Part shown: positions 12,401-22,784 of the stretch, one piece after another | Layout of the letters: each line of letters opens with the position of its first letter | Numbering within the stretch: position 1 is the stretch's first letter | Assembly: GCF_963662255.1 (NCBI RefSeq) | Contig: NC_085067.1 | Location: forward strand, 5,670,428-5,734,427 | Length of the DNA: 64,000 nucleotides | Direction: 5' to 3' | Source of the DNA: Cinclus cinclus | Taxonomy: Eukaryota; Chordata; Aves; Passeriformes; Cinclidae | The notes under the pieces: model-generated | Database searches by the model: none | Told to the model about the DNA's origin: nothing | The model's input: only the letters and a program-made list of their open reading frames with translations | Position numbers and translations under genes: made by a program

Positions 12401-12850
12401 TGTGGTGCCTTAGGATTTGGTTTTTGTGTTTTTTCAGATCCTGTACTGCTTTAGTGTATAACTCTAAAATTCCATAGCCTGTCAGCTGCTGTTCTCCCAT
12501 TTCATTCAGACAAAACAATTCCTCTAGGTCTGAAACTCAAGGACACCTCAGTGTCTCAGGCCCCAAAAAATATAAACAGTGATTTGGGAGGGGACTAAAT
12601 TTGGACTAAACAATTTCATTATCTGAAGCTGTAATTGGAAGTTAACCCCTGATATGTAAATGGCCCAAACTGTGTGAAAAACTCGTGACCATCTTGGGTG
12701 TAGTCCCTCTTGGAAGACCTATTGAAGGCCTTTAATAAATACCCACTTTTATTCTCTTTATTTTCTCTAGCCTCTGTTTCAGGTAGCCATTCCAAGGCAT
12801 CAGTTTCTGGTGACCACAAAGGGACAAGATGCTACTGGAAAGGGGATCCC
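12401..12850 (+). mobile_element. ERV LTR inserted into the CR1
   Basis: About 450 bp separate the two halves of one CR1, which defines the insertion. It begins with TG (TGTGGTGCCTTAGG). It has a TATAAA at 12571-12576 and AATAAA at 12734-12739, followed by a T/C-rich tail typical of an LTR R/U5 segment. A likely LTR end is the CA at 12801-12802. The next bases (GTTTCTGGTGACCACAAAGG) look like a retroviral leader with a TGG primer-binding start, so about 45 bp of internal sequence may remain. Alternatively the LTR runs to about 12846. The flanks GTCCC and ATCCC may be a decayed target duplication. I recall similar passerine LTRs, but the ERV class is uncertain. Confidence 0.75.
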
Positions 12851-12927
12851 CCATGGAAAAGGGATGGAACAAAATGAGCTTCAAATTTCCTCCCATCCCA
12901 GCCCATCCTGTGATTTCATAATTCTGA
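12851..12927 (+). mobile_element. CR1 LINE 3' end, right half of the interrupted copy
   Basis: The segment begins CCATGGAAAAGGGATGGAAC and runs through a decayed version of the CR1 terminal region to CTGTGATTTCATAATTCTGA. That ending is the typical CR1 3' octamer repeat in degraded form. It joins in the consensus directly to the segment ending at 12400, so both halves belong to one insertion. Confidence 0.8.
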
Positions 12928-13349
12928 GATTAAGGAGGTGTCATCCCATGTCACTTCTTGATCCAGCCCATCCTTGTTCCTTAATTAATTTGCATTAATT
13001 TCACTTCCTCATTTCATGCCCTGCTCCCTTCTCTCCTCAGGGCAGCTTTTGGGTGCTCTGCTGCATCACATCCTGAAGATGTGTGCTTGGAGGAGCAAAC
13101 ACTGTGAGGAGGAGAAGAAATCTGAGCCTAAATGAAAAAGGAAACATAAAAATAATAAAATGCAATCCCCTTGATCAGTATGCCTGTCATTTTAGCAGCA
13201 CTAAATACATGAAAATGGGATCTGCACACCAACTTAATTAAATGAGCCAATTGGAAGTTGCTGCCAAGTATTAGTTTAAGGTGGAAAATACACTTATTTT
13301 GGAGTTTATGCAGACTGAATTTGTAGGGTCTTGTGGGAAATGCTAAGCT
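12928..13349. other. Unique non-coding sequence
   Basis: AT-rich, repeat-free stretch in which no gene or element is recognised. Confidence 0.45.
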
Positions 13350-13397
13350 TTCTCTCTCTCTCTCTCTCTCTTTTTTTTTTTTTTTTTTTTTTTTTTT
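13350..13397. repeat. (TC)n followed by T27
   Basis: A TC dinucleotide tract at 13350-13370 runs directly into 27 T residues at 13371-13397, giving an uninterrupted pyrimidine tract of 48 bases. Confidence 0.95.
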
Positions 13398-14838
13398 CTG
13401 GAGGCTCACAGTTTGGAAATTTATTGCAGTGATCTGAATTTTGTTTCATTATGAGTGTCAAGCACAATCACAGTTAGAAGAAGCCTCTTGGCTGCTTCCC
13501 AGGATACAGCATCCCTTGGAAATTGATCTTTTCTTCCCAAGTGCTGCGGAAACCCATCCAGCTCTGCGTGCCCAGGAGCTGGGGATGTGTTTTTGGCCAC
13601 CAAGGAGACATTCCAGGCTGTGGGAACATTAAATGGGAGCTGATATTTGGTGTCCGGTGTGACTGTGGGTGCTGCTGCCAGCTGCAATGTGATTACTGGA
13701 ATTCATCACGGATTCCTGGCTTTCCTGAGCCGAGCGACGCCTCAATCAGGAATTAACTGAGGAGCAGAACAATTGATTTGAAGCTATTTCTGTAAATCAA
13801 ACCCATTTCAGCTCACTGACAACCTCAGCCGGGGGCTGTGTCACCTCACTGGCACGGCACGAGCCAAGGATGCTCCAAGCTGAGGTAAAAAAGGCAAACC
13901 CATGAAGCTGGACTCAGATTTTTCCCCTAATAAATTTAAACCACTTTGTATTTTCTGAGACATTTCTTTGACCCAGAATTAAATGAATTATTATTTTGCA
14001 GTGATGTATTTCAATATCTGAGTGTGGTTTTTTCAATGGGAATCTAGTAGGCTTTTCAATAAGTTTTTCCAAACTGATGAAAGGAAATGTTTCACTTCTC
14101 AAATATCAGAGGCTTTGAATTGTTTTCCTGATGTTTCTTTTTTACCTCACTTTAAAAAGAATAATTTGGGGAAATCAGTGTGGATTCAAAAAGCCTTCAT
14201 CTGATGTAATTTTTCTCAAATTTCAGTGTTTTGATAACATTTCAAACCTTGGAGGCTGCTAGGTCAAAATCAAGGGGGAAAAGGCTCTGGTGCTTTTTTC
14301 CCCCTTATATTCTTCATTATGCGTTTGTAATCTTCACTTGGAGGAAATTTGAAATGAAAACCTCACTCTGAGCTGCCTGAGACGAGCGAAGCAGTGATGC
14401 CCCTTTTAGCCAGAGAGGAATTAGGGATTGCTCAGCTGCTGGGAGCAGTGCCCAACCCCACGGGCAGCACGGAGCTGAGCAGTTCCTGACACGGATTTTG
14501 GCAGATCTGTGCTGTCTGCAGCCGTAGGAACCAGGGAGGCATCTCGGGAACAGCCTTCCCCAGAGCTCCCGAGCACCTTGTCAGGCAGAGGAAATCACAG
14601 TGATGATTACTGGGGAGGAATAAATCTCACACTTGGGTCCTGCTGTGGCTGTGTCGCTCCCAGCCTGAGCTCAGCTTTGCCCAACTCACAGCAGACGCCC
14701 AGAGGTCACAGAGCTCTGCTGCTCCTCAATAATCCTGGCCTGAGCTTGGCCTTGCTGCCTTGCAGGAGCTTTAATGGGCACAGCCACAACTCAGTGCCAC
14801 AGCAGGGTCCCAGTGCCACGGGGTGACAAGGTGGGCTT
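13398..14838. other. Unique non-coding sequence, AT-rich centre
   Basis: No gene is recognised. The part from about 13900 to 14220 is AT-rich and repeat-free and may be a conserved non-coding element. The rest is ordinary sequence of mixed composition. Confidence 0.4.
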
Positions 14839-15250
14839 AGGGTGCCACAGCCACCAGCCCAGGTAGCACTGGTCACACTGGTCACACTGGTCACACTGGT
14901 GAGGATGGGCTGAGAGTGCCACAGCCACCAGCCCAAGTAGCACTGGTCACACTGGTCACACTGGTCACACTGGTCACACTGGTCACACTGGTGAGGATGG
15001 GCTGAGAGCACCACAGCCACCAGCCCAAGTAGCACTGGTCACACTGGTCACACTGGTCACACTGGTGAGGATGGGCTGAGAGTACCACAGCCACCAGCTC
15101 AGGTAGCACTGGTCACACTGGTCACACTGGTCACACTGGTCACACTGGTCACACTGGTGAGGATGGGCTGAGAGTACCACAGCCACTAGCCCAGGTAGCA
15201 CTGGTCACACTGGTCACACTGGTCACACTGGTCACACTGGTGAGGATGGG
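14839..15250. repeat. Two-level minisatellite: 9-bp units inside 74/92-bp units
   Basis: The inner unit is CACTGGTCA (9 bp). It is embedded in a longer unit that begins CCACAGCCACCAGCCC and ends GTGAGGATGGGCTGAGAG. Long units start at 14845, 14919, 15011, 15085 and 15177. Their lengths are 74, 92, 74, 92 and about 74-83 bp, because they hold 3, 5, 3, 5 and 4 inner CACTGGTCA units, each block closed by CACTGGTGA. The alternation suggests that a 166-bp pair was duplicated as a block. Since 9 is a multiple of three, the minus strand stays open and encodes Cys-Asp-Gln repeats; I do not treat this as a protein. Confidence 0.97.
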
Positions 15251-16095
15251 ATGCTCAGGTCACTGCCAGGGAGCTCAGGGGTGACCCTGCTGCTGAAGGC
15301 TCAGAGGGGGCTTCCAGCAGGGTCCAGGTGAATTTTAAAGGGACTTGAAAGGTCAAGAGGGAGCTCCAGACACCCCATAGCTGTACAGAACATGGCGAGT
15401 GCTGGGCTTTAGCTTCTCTTCTCTCCATGAGGCAGCTGAGTTATCCCACTGTGGCAAAGCCAGCTCTGAGATTCGTGCTGATCTCTGCTCAGGCTGAGCC
15501 AGCTCCTCACCTCACTGACAGGAGCTCAACCCAGACTGACCCATCCTCCCCACAGCTGCCAAAACACCCACAGAACAAGGAAGTCTGGCCTCACAGGGAT
15601 GTTGGAAAGGCCAGCAGCACAGCCAGGAGCCAGGCCGGGCTGTTGGGCTGGAGGAGCACCACACAGAGCTGGCTCTGCCAGGGACAAGCCACCCAGCACA
15701 GGGACATGGTGTCCAGCTGCTCTCCCACTGCTCACCACTGGCTGAGTGCTCTCCAGCTCTCTCCCTTGTTGTCTCAGTGCTCTGTCACAGCATCTATTCA
15801 TGCTGCAGGACCGGGTTTATAAAGGAATAGAAGGAATTTCCATCTGTGACATCTTCTTGTCCTTTTGCTCCAATCCATCTCTCCTCCCAGGTGAATGGGA
15901 GTTATCAGGCTAAACACAGACTTCATGTTTACCCTGTTCAAGTCACCTTGGGAGTCTCAAAAGCACTGCTGGCCCTTCTAGAAGAAACAGGAGAGTGATG
16001 TCTCTCCTCTAAAGTGGGCACCAGCAGCTAGGCACATGAATCAAAGTGCCTGCTTTTCTCTCCAGAGCATCCAGGGAGTGTGAGCAGATGGATCT
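15251..16095. other. Unique non-coding sequence
   Basis: No gene or element is recognised between the two tandem arrays. Confidence 0.45.
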
Positions 16096-16365
16096 CTCCT
16101 CTCCTCTCCTCTCCTCTCCTCTCCTCTCCTCTCCTCTCCTCTCCTCTCCTCTCCTCTCCTCTCCTCTCCTCTCCTCTCCTCTCCTCTCCTCTCCTCTCCT
16201 CTCCTCTCCTCTCCTCTCCTCTCCTCTCCTCTCCTCTCCTCTCCTCTCCTCTCCTCTCCTCTCCTCTCCTCTCCTCTCCTCTCCTCTCCTCTCCTCTCCT
16301 CTCCTCTCCTCTCCTCTCCTCTCCTCTCCTCTCCTCTCCTCTCCTCTCCTCTCCTCTCCTCTCCT
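16096..16365. repeat. (CTCCT)54 pentanucleotide microsatellite
   Basis: Fifty-four consecutive CTCCT units run without a single interruption, with a short imperfect border on each side. The tract is purely pyrimidine on the plus strand. Perfect arrays of this length usually mean recent expansion and high mutability. Open frames on both strands are long because five units make an exact number of codons. They encode only SPLLS-type or ERRGE-type repeats and are not genes. Confidence 0.98.
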
Positions 16366-18271
16366 CTTTTCCCTGGCTGAGCCCCACTGGACACACTCTC
16401 CCAGCACTGAGATGTTATCTTTATTCCAATGCCTGCTGACCCCTCGAGGAAAAGCCAGCTTCAAACCAGAAGCAGCAGCTTTGAACACACCTCTGCTGCC
16501 TGTGTTTAGTCCAAGCAGCTCAGAGTATTTGTTTTAACTACTTCTGCTGATGAATGGTTTCTCTGCTTGCCACGGGTGAGTGAGCACCACTGCTCGCTCC
16601 AGGCCCACAAAAATGTGTGGAGGAGCTGTGAGATTGTGTCCTGACCTTTCAGCAAACACGTGTGCCAGGAAATACCAGCCAGGCTGCGAATGTTAAACAA
16701 GCCACAGCCAGCCCAGCATTTCCTGTCACCCCAAAGTCCTTCAGACTGAATCCTGAGTCCAGCCCTGCATCTTCAATGATTCCTGGTACTTCCCTTCCAT
16801 GCTAGACTTTGGGGCTTGTCCAGCCTGCACACTGTGATTTTCTGAGCTGCCTGCTGTCACAGCTGCCACCAGCTCTACCACAGAGGTGACCAGAGCAGAA
16901 CAGCACAAAACCTCCAGGAAAGCCCATCCACATTGTCCAGTGTCACTCAACATCCAAGTGTAGCTGTCCATGACCTGCTACAGCCAAGAACTCTGCTCTT
17001 TTTCCTGGACAACTTGCCCAAAACCTTCCTTGGATTTTGCCATCACTGCCTCAGAGAATTAGGTTGACATGGACCCACACCGACAGCAGAGCATCTCACA
17101 GAGGGGAACTGCCCATGAGACATTTTCCCAACACTTGGAGAGCTGGAGACATTCCCCCCATATGAGTCATTATGGGATGTACCTCACTACAGAATCCCAG
17201 ACCAGGGCATGTGCAGGTCTCTCCCAGACCCGCCTGTTATGCCAGGTGTCACGTCATACCCATTCCTTGCTGTATTCCTGGGTCAGGAATTCTATCCATA
17301 CAGACTTAAAGTAGCCAAGGAATGGCTTGACATGCACAAAAGAAACAAACCCACTCGGAGTAGAGCTGGCAGTGAATTTTGATGCAGCCTTTTAAACCCC
17401 TAGTCAGTCTTGTTTCCCACCTTTCTATGCTTTGGGTGATCAGGTTGGCTGGAAACAAATATCAGGACCGAAGCTGAGGGTGACATTTTGGAGATGGTTC
17501 CCTCATTCGACCTCTTTGTGGTACCTGTTGTTGCTCCCTTTAATTTGTCACAGAGGATGTTTTATTGATGGCATCCCTCTCTTGCTGGCACTCGTTGGGA
17601 TTCCAGGCACTCCTTGGCCTGGCTGAGATCTCAGTCCCAGCCTCCCTCTCATGGCTGGGCCTGACCTTCTCCGTGTGGGATGGAATAACAATCACACAGG
17701 GGATGGGAACTGCTTTCCACAAAGGGTGGATGTGAACTTGGAGAGTTCCCTGCCTCCCCTCTCCACTCCATCCATCCATGTGTGGCTCCCAGGACATTCC
17801 CAGCGAGGACTGCACGTGCAGAGCCAGAACCAGCTCTGCTGACCACAGAACCTGCAGGAAGCCTCGGGTCTGGGACACCCAAAAACCTCCTGGGAAAACA
17901 GAAGCAAACAGCAACTCCCAGCACAGCTTCCAGCCTTGGATCTCCAGTCACCAATTAGATTTCCTCCCCCAACTCACAGAGGGAAAGGCAGAGAGGAAAT
18001 GCCAGCTGCTGCTGGGCACGCAGAACAGACTCAGTGCGTGTGTTTGAAGCAGTAATAACTCCCTTCCTGCTGAAGGAGGGAAAATACTTTCTCTTAATCC
18101 CTCCTTGCATCAATAATCAGAGAGAGGAGCAGATGGTGCCAGAAATGCAGGAATATGTCCATTGAAATAACTTCAGAGCTGAGGACTTAGCACCAGGAAA
18201 CAAACACCTTCAGAAGAGCCCTGCTCCAGCAGGGAACAGGGGATCCTGCTGTGAGGAAATGAGAAGTGCCT
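16366..18271. other. Unique non-coding sequence
   Basis: No gene or mobile element is recognised. Composition is ordinary and the open frames are short or domain-free. Confidence 0.45.
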
Positions 18272-18668
18272 TGGAATGACCCAGCCCCAAGGAATGACCC
18301 AGCTCCAAGGAATGACCCAGCTCCAAGGAATGATCCAGCTCCAAGGAATGACCTAGCCCCAAGGAATGATCCAGCCCCAAGGAATGACCTAGCCCCAAGG
18401 AATGATCCAGCTCCAAGGAATGACCCAGCTCCAAGGAATGACCCAGCTCCAAGGAATAACCCAGCCCCGAGGAATGACCCAGCTCCAAGGAATGACCCAA
18501 CCCCAAGGAATGATCCAGCCCCAAGGAATGACCCAGGCTCCAAGGAATGACCCAGCCCCGAGGAATGACCCAGCCCCGAGGAATGACCCAACCCTGAGGA
18601 ATGACCCAGCCCTGAGGAATGACCCAGCCCCAAGGAATGACCCAGCCCCAAGGAATGATCCAGCTCCA
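18272..18668. repeat. 18-bp minisatellite, 22 copies
   Basis: The unit is approximately AGGAATGACCCAGCCCCA. I count 22 copies in tandem, all 18 bp except one of 19 bp. Variation falls at a few positions: GACCC/GATCC/GACCT, GCCCC/GCTCC, and CA/CG/TG at the junction. Every copy retains GGAAT. Because 18 is a multiple of three, both strands carry long open frames (Asn-Asp-Pro-Ala-Pro-Arg repeats on plus; Leu-Gly-rich repeats on minus, 18187-18768). These arise from the array and I do not annotate them as proteins. Confidence 0.97.
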
Positions 18669-19534
18669 TCTCTGCAGTGAAGCCAAAGCTGTCACCCAGC
18701 AGATGTGCCCAGCAAGATCTGCCCTGCTCTACAAAAGGTGAAAGTCCTGTTCTGCCCCTCACTGTCACCAGAAGTACTGGATGTCTCTCAGGGGAGCAGT
18801 GCCCAGCTCCAGCACTGCTGTTGCCCCTCCTGGAATCCGTTCAGCCTTCAAGAGAAATAAGCAGAAGCACAAAAACCTTTCCAGTGATGGATTTCTTTCC
18901 TACGATTCCCATGGTGAGGTCTATACATCAGCAATTTCTCTCTCTTCCAATCAGACACAAGTCATACACTCATTTCTCAGTGGATTTACAAGTTTTTCTC
19001 CTACTTCATTTGTCCAGGAATTACATTCTTCCTCACAGGCTGGCTGAGCAGCTTCCTGCAGGCTTTCCATGGCATTCATAATGCAAACCAGGAGAGTCAG
19101 CAGTCACCATATTGCCGACCTTGCAACCTTGCATGGCCAACCCATCTGTTCCTGGACACAAAGCAATGATGTTTAAATCACACCAACCCCCCCCTCCTGG
19201 CTGCGAAGGATGGAGGAACCAGCAGCTCCTGGGGTGGAAACATTTTTTGCTATTCAAGGTCTTAATTTACAGTGGGAGTGCTGCCATCTCCTAAAGCAGT
19301 GTTTGAAAAGCAGCATCCTGCAGCCCAGGTAACAGCCTTGCGTTCTTCTTTCCCTTTCCCTGACCTCATAAATCTTCCAGGCAAAATTTCCATCCAAATA
19401 GATGTGCTCCCACAAACATTTATGCCAAGTCACACTTGCGCCAAGCTGTGTTTCTCCACAGAAAAGCACTGCATCCCAAATATTGCATCAACTCCAGCTC
19501 TGGGCCTCCAGAAGGGTGAACGTTTCTTTATTTT
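18669..19534. other. Unique non-coding sequence
   Basis: Nothing recognisable was found beyond a short C run near 19188. Confidence 0.45.
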
Positions 19535-19765
19535 CAATTAACTCTTTATATGACATGGCATTTATTTCATTATCTCACTGAATGTCCAATTAGCTCGTCC
19601 CAAGGAACGCAACCTAATTAACCAAGACAAGTAAAGTGAACTTCCACAACCTCTCTCTCCTGTAAATAAGTTGCTAAGATGTAATTAGTCAGCAATAACT
19701 ACCTCGTTAAAGCTTGGATAAATATTCCTTCTCACTTCCTTGGATTTATTTTTAAAGAAATCTCC
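19535..19765. other. AT-rich, conserved-looking non-coding block
   Basis: The block is repeat-free and holds several homeodomain cores: CAATTAGCTC near 19590, CCTAATTAACC near 19613 and GTAATTAGTCAG near 19681. It has the texture of a conserved non-coding element; this is inferred, not shown. Confidence 0.28.
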
Positions 19766-20732
19766 AATTAATCTCTTTGGATTTTCCTTGCTCCAATGTC
19801 TCAGAAATCTGTAGGGTCACACCATGTTGTTTTCCAGCATCCACACAGGCTGGAAATGGTGTGGAAATGCATAGAAGCACCTCTCTTTCCATGGACAACA
19901 GGCACTCACGGGGTGGTGGAAACTTTCCATGGCTGAAGAAAAGGAGTTCCAGCCCACATCTGGGGCTGTGACACCCTCTGGAGAGTCTCACAACTGCCTC
20001 CCCTCCCCAGGCAGCTGAACTCAGCCTCCAGAGGCAGGAACTGCACAGAAAGCAGGAGGTTTCCTTCTGTTCACTTCCTGCCCCCTGAGGGCCTGATTTG
20101 GTTGAAATTTGAAAATATCCCTTCTTCCTTTCATTATGATTTTCCCAAGTGCATGTTTTAGTTCTGTCAGCAGCAAAGAGATCCCTTTTGAAGCAGAGGT
20201 GATGAGCAGAGCTGGATCTCTGTGAGCTGGGCCACCCCTGCTCTGGGATGGAACTCCAGACCACCCTGGCCTGACCACCCAAGGGACAGAGGGGACTGAG
20301 TCACTCTCCCTGAGCTGATGCTTGCAAACAGCTTCTTTTCTTTTCTTTGATAGTTTTTGCACAGGTAACGTGCTCCGAGCGATATTTTACACGGTGCTTG
20401 ATTTGAAACACAGAGATGAAGGGTTGTGAGATGAAAGGGGAGCATTAATCTCGCCTGTTGACTCAGCATCACAATAAACTCCATCCCTTGATTGCTTTGG
20501 CTCCTGGCTGGAGGTCAGCATTTTTGGGGAGGAATTCTCCAAAAGAAGACATTGTACTTACTGGGAGGGAGCATGAACACAGCTGGGAGTGCCAGGATTT
20601 TTCCATAAATATTCCTCACCTGTGTCACACTGAGGTCCTGGGTAATGGGACTCAGAAGAGATCATCAAAGGCCCTAAAGATCACCTCTCTCTGTGTACAC
20701 AGGTCTTAAGGAGGCCAGAACCATGAGATCTG
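19766..20732. other. Unique non-coding sequence
   Basis: No gene or element is recognised. Confidence 0.45.
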
Positions 20733-20876
20733 TGACTCTTGAAGTGCTTGGGAAATGACTGGATGTGTGCTCAGTGCTGTGGTTTAGTCCATGTGGTGGT
20801 GTTTGCTCAAAGGACGGACTCAGTGATCTTGGAGGGCTTTTCCAAACTTAAAAATCCCATGATTTTATGATTCTTA
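20733..20876 (+). mobile_element. CR1 LINE 3' end, truncated
   Basis: The segment carries CR1 3'-UTR landmarks in order: a GACTGGATGTGTGCTCAGTG block, GGTGGTGTTTG, CTCAAAGGACGGACTCAGTG, ATCTTGGAGGGCTTTTCCAA, and the terminal ATGATTTTATGATTCTTA, a decayed form of the ATTCTATG-type CR1 tail. About 144 bp of the 3' end remain and there is no coding part. This is the usual 5'-truncated form in birds, and decay indicates an old copy. Confidence 0.93.
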
Positions 20877-22753
20877 GTGGATGTCAAGAAGAAACAAGAG
20901 GAAGATCTGTCTAAAACCCCTTTTGGGGTCATCTCACTCCTCAGGGATGTGCTGCTGATATGGAGCTCCACTGAGCAGCCCCCAGGGTGGAGCACTGCAG
21001 GCAGCAGGATCAGCCCCTCTTGGCATAGCTGGAGATGGAATCCCTGTTTTCCTGGAGCACAGGAACGGCATCTCAGAGCAGAATCCACAGAAGACAAAAA
21101 GAAAAGACCATTCGGATGATGCCCTCACCTAGCAGTGACTGATGACCAAAAGTACTGGATGTAAACTCAGCAAGGTTTGATGGGAGGAGCCACCAGTTCC
21201 CCCCACAAATCCATTTATTTATTATTATTTTGTTATCCATGTCCTCCTGGTGGGAAGTACAGCCACCCATGGGGATGTGGAGCATGTGCCTGCCTGCTGC
21301 TGGCATCGCTGGGATGGCAGGGTCAGAGTGATCAGATCTCTACATATGTTATTTCCTTGTTCTTCAGCTTAATGGGGCGTTCCTCTTTATTATTGTATTT
21401 TTTTTAATTTTATAAGACATGTTTCATTAAATCTGAATTATGGCAATTCAGGGAAAGAAATTAGCCCATTAAAATTATAATGAAAACATCTTATAAAAAA
21501 AGGCTGTCAACTGCCATTTCTGCTCTGCTGGGTGAGGAAATAAGAAGGAGAGAGAAATGTATTGTCTCTGAGCAGGGACAGCACCTGGGAAAGTGGGACC
21601 TGCTCTGGAACAGAGTCAGTGTTGGGAAGAGCCAAAGGGCTCAGAGAGTTTTTTCCATACAAAAGGTCCATTTCAGGTCTTTCAGAAGGGCTGTGAGAAA
21701 AGAGGAGCATTGTCCCACATTCCTGGTTGGTCCCAGTCCCATCTGACCAGTTAGACAGCAAAGTCAAGCAGGGAATTTCCACTTGGATTTCAGTCTTGTG
21801 GAGCCCCAGAGAGGCTTGGAGTGATGGTGATGGGCACAGGAACTGAAGCTTCCTGGGGCTTTCTGGAATGGAGAAAGTTTTGTGCTGGAGAACAAACCTA
21901 GGCCCTCCAGGTAAGGGAAGAAGGAATCTCCCCAAAGCCTCATTTAGGAAGGTTTTGCCCTTTCCTTGGAAATAAATTTATTTTGCTGTTGTCAGAGACA
22001 GCTCATAGCACCAGGGCCAGGCTCAGGTGTTCCCATACAGTGCTTTCTTCCTTCTGTGGCAATGACATTCCCAGAGGAGGAAAGAGATTTTGTCAGAAAT
22101 AAAGTGGGAAGAAAAATGAACTCCCTTAAGCTGCCTCATCGATGGTTAGATAGGGGTAGGAAAAGAAAAGCCAGCTCTGTTCTCTGTTGCTGGGTGATTC
22201 CTGCTGCTGTCCTAAACTCCCCACACCCTTGAGTAAAATCGTGCTGCATTTTTGTTTTCAGCAAGGTAGTGAAGGTATTAGCTGGAGAAAAAAAAAAAAA
22301 ACTCTGCCTGCAAGGGGGTAAAGGTCAGCACTGCTGAAATGAAATAGAGTTTGAAACTGCATGTCAATTAGACACACACAAAAGAAACTAATAAAATTAA
22401 TCCACTAAACTGCAAAGCTGAGGTAAAGCAACCCTGTAAGATACATAGAAAAGGAGGTGGGGAGGGGCTGGTAAACAGCAAGAGAAGTGAGGAACAGGAT
22501 AAAAGAAGGTACAGAAAAAGAAATAATGAGCAAAAGAGGAGATGGAGATAAATGGGGTATTCATTCCTGAAAAGGTAAAAGTGAATGAAATGAGATTGGG
22601 ATGAAAGGCAGCACACAAATAGTCCAAAATACGCAGCTCTGCTGTGTCAAACATAAGAAGGGGGAAGGTTTCTTCTTCCCAGAGAAAATAATTGTGTTAA
22701 GAGCCCAGGAGAGCAGAGCTGAGTCTGTAACAGAGCACAGGAGAGGGGCAGTG
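20877..22753. other. Unique non-coding sequence with an AT-rich centre
   Basis: No gene is recognised. The stretch from about 21340 to 21500 is AT-rich with GCCCATTAAAATTATAATG-like sequence and could be a conserved non-coding element. An A run occurs near 22288-22301. Confidence 0.4.

Positions 22754-22784
<31 letters not shown>

Noticed and set aside
14706..15201. Frames with Cys-Asp-Gln repeats that look like a cysteine-rich protein
   Set aside because: They come from the 9-bp minisatellite and change identity between units without any conserved protein context.
16009..16537. Several frames of Glu-Arg-Arg-Gly-Glu or Ser-Pro-Leu-Leu-Ser repeats
   Set aside because: They are translations of the CTCCT array; five-base units in groups of three stay in frame on all six frames.
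14839..18668. Regular repeats that might be taken for CRISPR arrays
   Set aside because: Units are head-to-tail without unique spacers, and the DNA is vertebrate.
18187..18768. 193-codon minus-strand frame with Leu/Gly-rich repeats, and the matching Asn-Asp-Pro-Ala-Pro-Arg frame on plus
   Set aside because: An 18-bp period keeps all frames open; there is no start context, domain or splice structure.
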